Shown in pieces: positions 59,595 to 64,000 of a DNA stretch of 64,000 nucleotides. The notes beneath the pieces were generated by a model. It was not told the origin of the DNA. It did no database searches and saw only the letters and a program-made list of their open reading frames with translations. How positions within the stretch are numbered: the stretch's first letter is position 1; each line of letters begins with the position of its first letter. The stretch spans positions 744,001 through 808,000 of the forward strand of contig JAXMCK010000005.1 of assembly GCA_046349395.1 (NCBI GenBank), in the 5' to 3' direction. A program made the position numbers and the translations under genes. This DNA comes from JAXMCK01 sp046349395. GTDB taxonomy: Bacteria; Pseudomonadota; Alphaproteobacteria; Geminicoccales; Geminicoccaceae.

Positions 59595-61565
59595 ATGAGC
59601 GACCTGCTCGACATCGCCGCGAACGCACCGACCAAGGACAGCTACACCGCCCAGGACATCGAGGTGCTGGAGGGCCTGGAGCCCGTCCGCCGCCGGCCCG
59701 GCATGTATATCGGCGGCACCGACGAGCGCGCCCTGCACCATCTGGTCGCCGAGGTGCTCGACAACGCCATGGACGAGGCCGTGGCGGGGCATGCCAACCG
59801 GATCGAGATCGAGCTCGAGAGCCTCACCCGGGTGACCGTGCGCGACAACGGCCGCGGCATCCCGGTCGATCCGCACCCGAAGTTCCCGGACAAGAGCGCG
59901 CTCGAGGTCATCATGACCACGCTGCACTCGGGCGGTAAGTTCGGCAGCAAGGCCTATGCGACCTCAGGGGGCCTGCACGGTGTCGGCGTCTCGGTCGTCA
60001 ACGCGCTGGCCGAGGAGCTGAAGGTCGAGGTCGCCCGCAACAGGACGCTCTGGGCGCAGTCCTACAGCCGCGGTGCTCCCCTCACCCCGCTGGAAGCCGT
60101 CGGTCAGGCACCGAACCGGCGCGGCACGACGATCACCTTCGTGCCGGATCCCGAGATCTTTGGGACAGGTGCCAAGTTCAAGCCCGAGACGCTCTACCGG
60201 CTGGCGCGGAGCAAGGCCTACCTGTTCCGCGGCGTCGAGATCCGCTGGTCCTGCGCGGCAGATCTCGTGGCCGACGGCTCGGTGCCGGCGCGCGAGACGT
60301 TCCACTTCCCGGCCGGGCTCACGGACTTCCTGAAGTCGCTGGTCGCCGGGCGCGAGCTGGTCGCGGACGAGCCGTTCGCCGGCCTGGCCGAGCTCGAGGA
60401 TCAGGTCCGCGTCGAATGGGCCGTCGCCTGGCCGATCAACGAGGAAGGCTATACGGGCTGGTACTGCAACACGGTGCCGACACCGCTCGGCGGCACGCAC
60501 GAGCAGGGCCTGCGCACGGGCCTCTTGAAGGCCGTGAAGAACCATGCCGAGCGCGTCGGTCACAAGCGGGCGGCCCAGATCACGGCCGACGACCTGACCG
60601 GCGGTGCTGCCATCCTGCTCTCGATCTTCATCCGCCAGCCGCAGTTCCAGGGACAGACGAAGGAGCGGCTCGTCTCGCCCGAGGCGTCGCGGCTGGTCGA
60701 GAACGTGCTCCGCGACCGCTTCGAGCTCTGGCTCGGCAGCCACGCGCAGACGGCGATGGCCGTGCTCGACCATCTGGTGGCACGCGCCGAGGAGCGCATC
60801 GCCCGCAAGAAGGCGAAGGAGGAGGTCGGCCGCAAATCGGCGACGCGCAAGCTGCGCCTGCCCGGCAAGCTCGCCGACTGCAGCCGCGACGCGCGCGACG
60901 GCACGGAGATCTTCATCGTCGAGGGCGATTCGGCGGGTGGCTCGGCGAAGCAGGCGCGCAGCCGCGAGATCCAGGCGATCCTGCCGTTGCGCGGCAAGAT
61001 CCTGAACGTCGCCTCGGCCACGGCCGACAAGCTCAGCGGGAACAAGGAGCTGTCGGACCTCGTCACGGCGCTGGGGTGCGGCTCCGGCAAGTCCTTCCGC
61101 GGCGACGATCTGCGCTACGAGCGGATCATCATCATGACGGACGCGGATGTGGACGGCGCCCACATCGCCGCCCTGCTGATGACCTTCTTCCACCGCGAGA
61201 TGCCGAAGCTGATCGAGCGCGGCCACCTGTTCCTGGCGCAGCCGCCGCTCTACCGGCTCTCACACGGGGCGACTGTCGCCTATGCGCGCGACGAGGCCGA
61301 CCGCGAGCGCATCCTGAACAGCGTGTTCAAGGGCAAGAAGAACGTCGAGGTCGGGCGCTTCAAGGGCCTGGGCGAGATGAACCCCGCCCAGCTCAAGGAG
61401 ACGACGATGGATCCGGCGCGGCGCCAGATCCTCCAGGTCCAGGTCGGCGACGTTGACAGCAAGTCACCCTCGATGCTGGTCGAGGAGTTGATGGGGCGCC
61501 GGCCCGAATTGCGGCTGGCGTTCATCCAGAACAATGCGAAGGACGTCGGCGAGCTCGATGTCTGA
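59595..61565 (+). CDS. parE: DNA topoisomerase IV subunit B
   Basis: A 656-residue type II topoisomerase ATPase subunit that with ParC decatenates daughter chromosomes. GHKL ATPase motifs EVLDNAMDEA, VRDNGRGIPV, TSGGLHGVGVSVVNAL; transducer QPQFQGQTKERL; TOPRIM EGDSAGGSAKQARSR with ILPLRGKILNV and MTDADVDGAHIAALL; C-terminal RFKGLGEMNPAQLKETTMDP. The TAYDAQDIEVLEGLEPVRRR-type start and the length without the GyrB insert favour ParE over GyrB. Confidence 0.96.
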   Translation: MSDLLDIAANAPTKDSYTAQDIEVLEGLEPVRRRPGMYIGGTDERALHHLVAEVLDNAMDEAVAGHANRIEIELESLTRVTVRDNGRGIPVDPHPKFPDKSALEVIMTTLHSGGKFGSKAYATSGGLHGVGVSVVNALAEELKVEVARNRTLWAQSYSRGAPLTPLEAVGQAPNRRGTTITFVPDPEIFGTGAKFKPETLYRLARSKAYLFRGVEIRWSCAADLVADGSVPARETFHFPAGLTDFLKSLVAGRELVADEPFAGLAELEDQVRVEWAVAWPINEEGYTGWYCNTVPTPLGGTHEQGLRTGLLKAVKNHAERVGHKRAAQITADDLTGGAAILLSIFIRQPQFQGQTKERLVSPEASRLVENVLRDRFELWLGSHAQTAMAVLDHLVARAEERIARKKAKEEVGRKSATRKLRLPGKLADCSRDARDGTEIFIVEGDSAGGSAKQARSREIQAILPLRGKILNVASATADKLSGNKELSDLVTALGCGSGKSFRGDDLRYERIIIMTDADVDGAHIAALLMTFFHREMPKLIERGHLFLAQPPLYRLSHGATVAYARDEADRERILNSVFKGKKNVEVGRFKGLGEMNPAQLKETTMDPARRQILQVQVGDVDSKSPSMLVEELMGRRPELRLAFIQNNAKDVGELDV

Positions 61566-61742
61566 TCTCTGTTCGGCAACTTACGCCGGACAATCGACGC
61601 AAATCACCGACAAATACTCGACAGCTTGCACCAGCATTGTACGCTGCGGCACAGGCGGTAGTCTTTCGATTGACCTATTGACGCCCATCTCAACCCTAGG
61701 TTAAAAAAATCCCACACGGCGCCAACCGGCGGAGTAAGGGAG

Positions 61743-62243
61743 ATGGGCGAGTCGCTGCGGAGCAAGGCGCTCCGCTTCCTCTTCAATCTCTATCCCTGCT
61801 TTCGCCGGACGGGTGCGAGGCTCACCTACATCGCGGCCGACGGACTGGAGGTCCGGCTGCGGCTGCCGCTCAACTGGACGACGCGTGGCTACTGGGGGAC
61901 CACCTTCGGCGGCAGCATGTATGCGGCCATCGACCCGGTGTTCCTGGTCATGCTCTCCCGCGCCCTCGGCCGCTCCTATCTGGTCTGGGACCGTGCGGCG
62001 CATATCGACTTCAAGCGCCCGGGACGCTCGACGCTGAGCGCCACGTTCCGGCTCGACCCTGACGATCTGGACGCCCTGAGGGCGGAGATCCTGCGCCGGC
62101 CGAGTACCGTGCGCGAATACAGGGTCGATCTCGTCGACGAGAAAGGAATCGTCCACGCAAGCTGCGTGAAGACGCTCTACATACGCCGCGCGCGCGAGAA
62201 GTCGGCGGCGGCGACACCTGCCGAGGTACCCGTCACGACTTGA
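61743..62243 (+). CDS. DUF4442 domain protein (hotdog fold)
   Basis: A 166-residue hotdog-like protein of the DUF4442 (YiiD_C-type) group: LFNLYPCFRRTGARLTYIAA, DGLEVRLRLPLNWTTRGYWG, TTFGGSMYAAIDPVFLVML and YLVWDRAAHIDFKRPGRSTL. Related folds bind or hydrolyse acyl-thioesters, and the neighbouring desaturase fits lipid metabolism, but no catalytic residue is assignable. ATG at 61743 has GTAAGGGAG directly upstream. It is 27 bases before the desaturase and probably co-transcribed. Confidence 0.85.
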   Translation: MGESLRSKALRFLFNLYPCFRRTGARLTYIAADGLEVRLRLPLNWTTRGYWGTTFGGSMYAAIDPVFLVMLSRALGRSYLVWDRAAHIDFKRPGRSTLSATFRLDPDDLDALRAEILRRPSTVREYRVDLVDEKGIVHASCVKTLYIRRAREKSAAATPAEVPVTT

Positions 62244-62270
62244 GTTCACTCCCCTAACCGGAGAACTCAG

Positions 62271-63371
62271 GTGTCCCCATCGGATGATCGGGTGCGTGCC
62301 GCACTCGCCCATTATGTCGACCGCTCGACGCCGCTGGCGTTGGCCCTCTTCGCCGCCACCTTCGGCGCCTATGCCGGCGGTGTCATCGGTTCGCTGCTGG
62401 CGGAGCCCTGGTGGCTGCGCCTCGTCTTCAGCACGCTGGCGGGCGGGGCGATCGCTTCATTGTTCGTCATCGGCCACGACGCCGCCCACGGCGCCTACAC
62501 GGCCGACCGCCGGCTCAACGGACTGCTGGGCCGCCTCGCCTTCCTGCCGACGCTGCACAATTTCAGCTTGTGGCAGGTGGTGCACAACCGTCTGCACCAT
62601 GTGGACGTGAACGTGCAGGGGCTGAACTCCTGGTCGCCATTCTGTCCGGCCGAGTTCAAGGCCCTGCCCGCCTGGCGGCGCCTGCTGGAGCGGATCTACC
62701 GGACCCCGTTCGGTCTCGGCCTCTACTATGCTGTCGAGCGCTGGTGGCGGGACAAGTTCTTCCCGCGCCAACGTCACACCTTCGGCGACCGGCAAAGCTT
62801 CCTGCGCGGCTTCCTGCTCGTCGCGGCGTTCGGGACTGCTCTTGTCATCGCTCTAGGGACGACGGGTGCCCTCCATGGCGGCCTCTCGGGTGCCGTCCTG
62901 GCGGTGCTCTACGGCTTCGGCGTGCCGTTCCTCGTTTGGACGACGCTGATGGGCGGTACGGTGTACCTGCAGCACACCTCGCCGCGCGTTCCCTGGTTCA
63001 GGAGCAAAACGGCGGTACCGGGTCATCTGGGGCAGCAGGACGTCACGCTGCAGATCCAGGTGCCGCGCTGGTACGGGCTGATCTCGCACCACATCATGGA
63101 CCACCCCGCGCATCACGTGCATCCGAAGATCCCCCTCTACCGCCTGCCCGACGCGCAGGCGACGCTGGCACGATTGCAGGCAGGGCGCGTGCTGCGCGCC
63201 CGGTTCACGCTGGGCTACCTGCTCGACACGATGCGGCGGTGTCAGCTCTACGACTACGAGCGGCACCGCTGGCTGGACTTCAAGGGACGGATCACCTCGC
63301 CCGTCCTCGTCCCGCCGGCACCGGTCAACGACGACCGGCAGCGCGAGGCGGCGAACGACGACGCCGCCTGA
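62271..63371 (+). CDS. membrane fatty acid desaturase
   Basis: A 366-residue integral membrane desaturase with the three histidine boxes of the di-iron site: GHDAAHGAY, HNRLHHVDVN and DHPAHHVHPKIPLYRL. Two paired hydrophobic hairpins (ALALFAATFGAYAGGVIGSL, LLVAAFGTALVIALGTTGAL) bracket them. The GLNSWSPFCPAEFKALP segment is like the DesA-type acyl-lipid desaturases. It introduces double bonds for membrane fluidity. GTG start at 62271 follows GGAGAA. A terminator follows at once. Confidence 0.93.
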   Translation: MSPSDDRVRAALAHYVDRSTPLALALFAATFGAYAGGVIGSLLAEPWWLRLVFSTLAGGAIASLFVIGHDAAHGAYTADRRLNGLLGRLAFLPTLHNFSLWQVVHNRLHHVDVNVQGLNSWSPFCPAEFKALPAWRRLLERIYRTPFGLGLYYAVERWWRDKFFPRQRHTFGDRQSFLRGFLLVAAFGTALVIALGTTGALHGGLSGAVLAVLYGFGVPFLVWTTLMGGTVYLQHTSPRVPWFRSKTAVPGHLGQQDVTLQIQVPRWYGLISHHIMDHPAHHVHPKIPLYRLPDAQATLARLQAGRVLRARFTLGYLLDTMRRCQLYDYERHRWLDFKGRITSPVLVPPAPVNDDRQREAANDDAA

Positions 63372-63378
63372 AACGAGA

Positions 63379-63402
63379 AAGGGGTGCCGCGAGGCACCCC
63401 TT
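63379..63402. terminator. bidirectional hairpin terminator between desaturase and rplQ
   Basis: Ten-base stem AAGGGGTGCC / GGCACCCCTT with a GCGA loop, flanked by A- and T-rich ends on both sides, situated between two convergent genes and 26 bases from the rplQ stop. Confidence 0.9.
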
Positions 63403-63427
63403 GTCGTCTCGATCAAGGTCTGATGGC

Positions 63428-63856
63428 TCAGGCGGCCGCGGGCAGGCCTTCGTCGTCACCCGTCATCACCGGGCCGCTGTCCTGGCCCTTGGCGTCCACA
63501 TCGCGGTCGACGAACTCGATCACCGCCATGGCGGCCTGGTCGCCGTAGCGGAAGCCGGCCTTCATGATGCGGAGATAGCCACCCGGGCGCGAGGCATAGC
63601 GCTTGCCCAGCACCTCGATCAGCTTCGCCGCCGTCGCCTCGGAACGCGTGCGGGCGATCAGCAGCCGGCGGGCGTGCAGGTCGCCGCGCTTGGCCAGCGT
63701 GACCATCCGCTCGACGATCGGGCGCAGGTCCTTCGCCTTCGGCAGCGTGGTGGTGATCTGCTCGTGCTTGACCAAGGCCTGAGCCATGTTGGCGAACATG
63801 GCCTCGCGGTGTTGCCAGGTGCGGCTGAACCGGCGGCCGCGATTTGCGTGACGCAT
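63428..63856 (-). CDS. rplQ: 50S ribosomal protein L17
   Basis: A 142-residue L17. RHANRGRRFSRTWQHREAMF, NMAQALVKHEQITTTLPKAK, ELRPIVERMVTLAKRG-type segment and GGYLRIMKAGFRYGDQAAMA are canonical. A 25-residue acidic C-terminal extension (RDVDAKGQDSGPVMTGDDEG) is common in alphaproteobacteria. It is the last gene of the ribosomal alpha operon, 52 bases after rpoA, and ends at the hairpin terminator. Confidence 0.98.
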   Translation of the reverse strand: MRHANRGRRFSRTWQHREAMFANMAQALVKHEQITTTLPKAKDLRPIVERMVTLAKRGDLHARRLLIARTRSEATAAKLIEVLGKRYASRPGGYLRIMKAGFRYGDQAAMAVIEFVDRDVDAKGQDSGPVMTGDDEGLPAAA

Positions 63857-63908
63857 CGAACTTCTCCCGGGCCGGCCAGCCGCCGCACCCCTACTAGCGA
63901 CTAGAGTC

Positions 63909-64000
63909 TCAGAACGGCTCCTCGACCTTCCGGGCGAGTTCCTCGATGTTCTCGGGCGGCCAACCGGCCACCTCCATGCCGAGATGCAGGCCCATCTGGG
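63909..64000 (-). CDS. rpoA: RNA polymerase alpha subunit, C-terminal fragment
   Basis: The last 30 codons, reading MGLHLGMEVAGWPPENIEEL then ARKVEEPF and stop. This is the standard alphaproteobacterial RpoA tail after the alpha-CTD. The rest lies beyond the window, and the order rpoA-rplQ is the expected one. Confidence 0.93.
   Translation of the reverse strand, partial: QMGLHLGMEVAGWPPENIEELARKVEEPF

Noticed and set aside
1..64000. CRISPR array
   Set aside because: No series of regularly spaced repeats was seen; the only short direct repeats are the pair at 34099-34170.

Overview
The window is a GC-rich bacterial chromosome segment from an alphaproteobacterium, probably a Rhodospirillales- or rhizobium-like lineage (class confident, order tentative). 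The support is a eukaryote-type glutamine synthetase II gene with a divergent GstI-like (DUF2735) gene, the rpoA-rplQ end of the ribosomal operon, membrane-anchored cytochrome c of the CycM type, and frequent GTG or TTG starts.

Layout. 1-200 is the start of a leftward sugar-type solute-binding protein, and 320-3319 is a large DUF3772/MscS mechanosensitive channel. 3329-17980 is a 14.7 kb run of eleven leftward genes, many overlapping by 4-8 bases. It has a complete branched-chain-amino-acid-type ABC uptake system (substrate-binding protein, fused LivH-LivM permease, LivG, and a LivF fused to a Tm-1/UPF0261 domain), an amidohydrolase, an alpha/beta hydrolase, a fumarylacetoacetase-family enzyme, a flotillin/band-7 protein, two SRPBCC proteins (one fused to a quinone-oxidoreductase-like MDR) and a DUF3500 protein. 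A divergent GntR/FCD regulator (18111) probably controls it. I read this as uptake and degradation of an unidentified organic substrate. 18.9-25.3 kb holds a methyltransferase, cupin, lipoprotein, aldo/keto reductase, and an unusual P-loop ATPase with a degenerate nucleotide-cyclase-like C-terminus next to an XRE regulator.

25.3-26.6 kb is gene-poor, with a strong hairpin, and ends at tRNA-Arg(ACG). 26.7-31.2 kb is a leftward chain (LysR, DadA-like oxidase, DMT transporter, dienoyl-CoA-reductase-like SDR, SCO protein), followed by rightward nadE. 34.0-36.6 kb is a decayed accessory region: a broken VapC toxin with antitoxin-like remnant, an IS110 tail, direct repeats and an AT-rich stretch with no convincing gene. 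After it come a VPLPA-CTERM protein, kdsB-pheA, cytochrome c, a HisN-like phosphatase and a CPT-like kinase. 41.3-43.9 kb is a nested insertion: an IS110 element inside an IS5-family element, both with frameshifted transposases, beside a decayed piece of a HisN-like gene.

44.1-53.2 kb has a secreted esterase, a potFGHI polyamine transporter operon, an aldo/keto reductase and a YdeP-type molybdopterin oxidoreductase. tRNA-His(GTG) is at 53.7 kb. 53.9-59.1 kb is a nitrogen-assimilation cluster: gstI-like gene diverging from glnII, then glnB-glnA, each preceded by a sigma-54 type -24/-12 element, then a glutamine-synthetase paralogue that has lost most metal ligands. The window ends with an acyl-CoA thioesterase, parE, a DUF4442 hotdog protein, a fatty acid desaturase, rplQ and the 3' end of rpoA.

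All calls come from reading the sequence without database searches; family names rest on recognised motifs.
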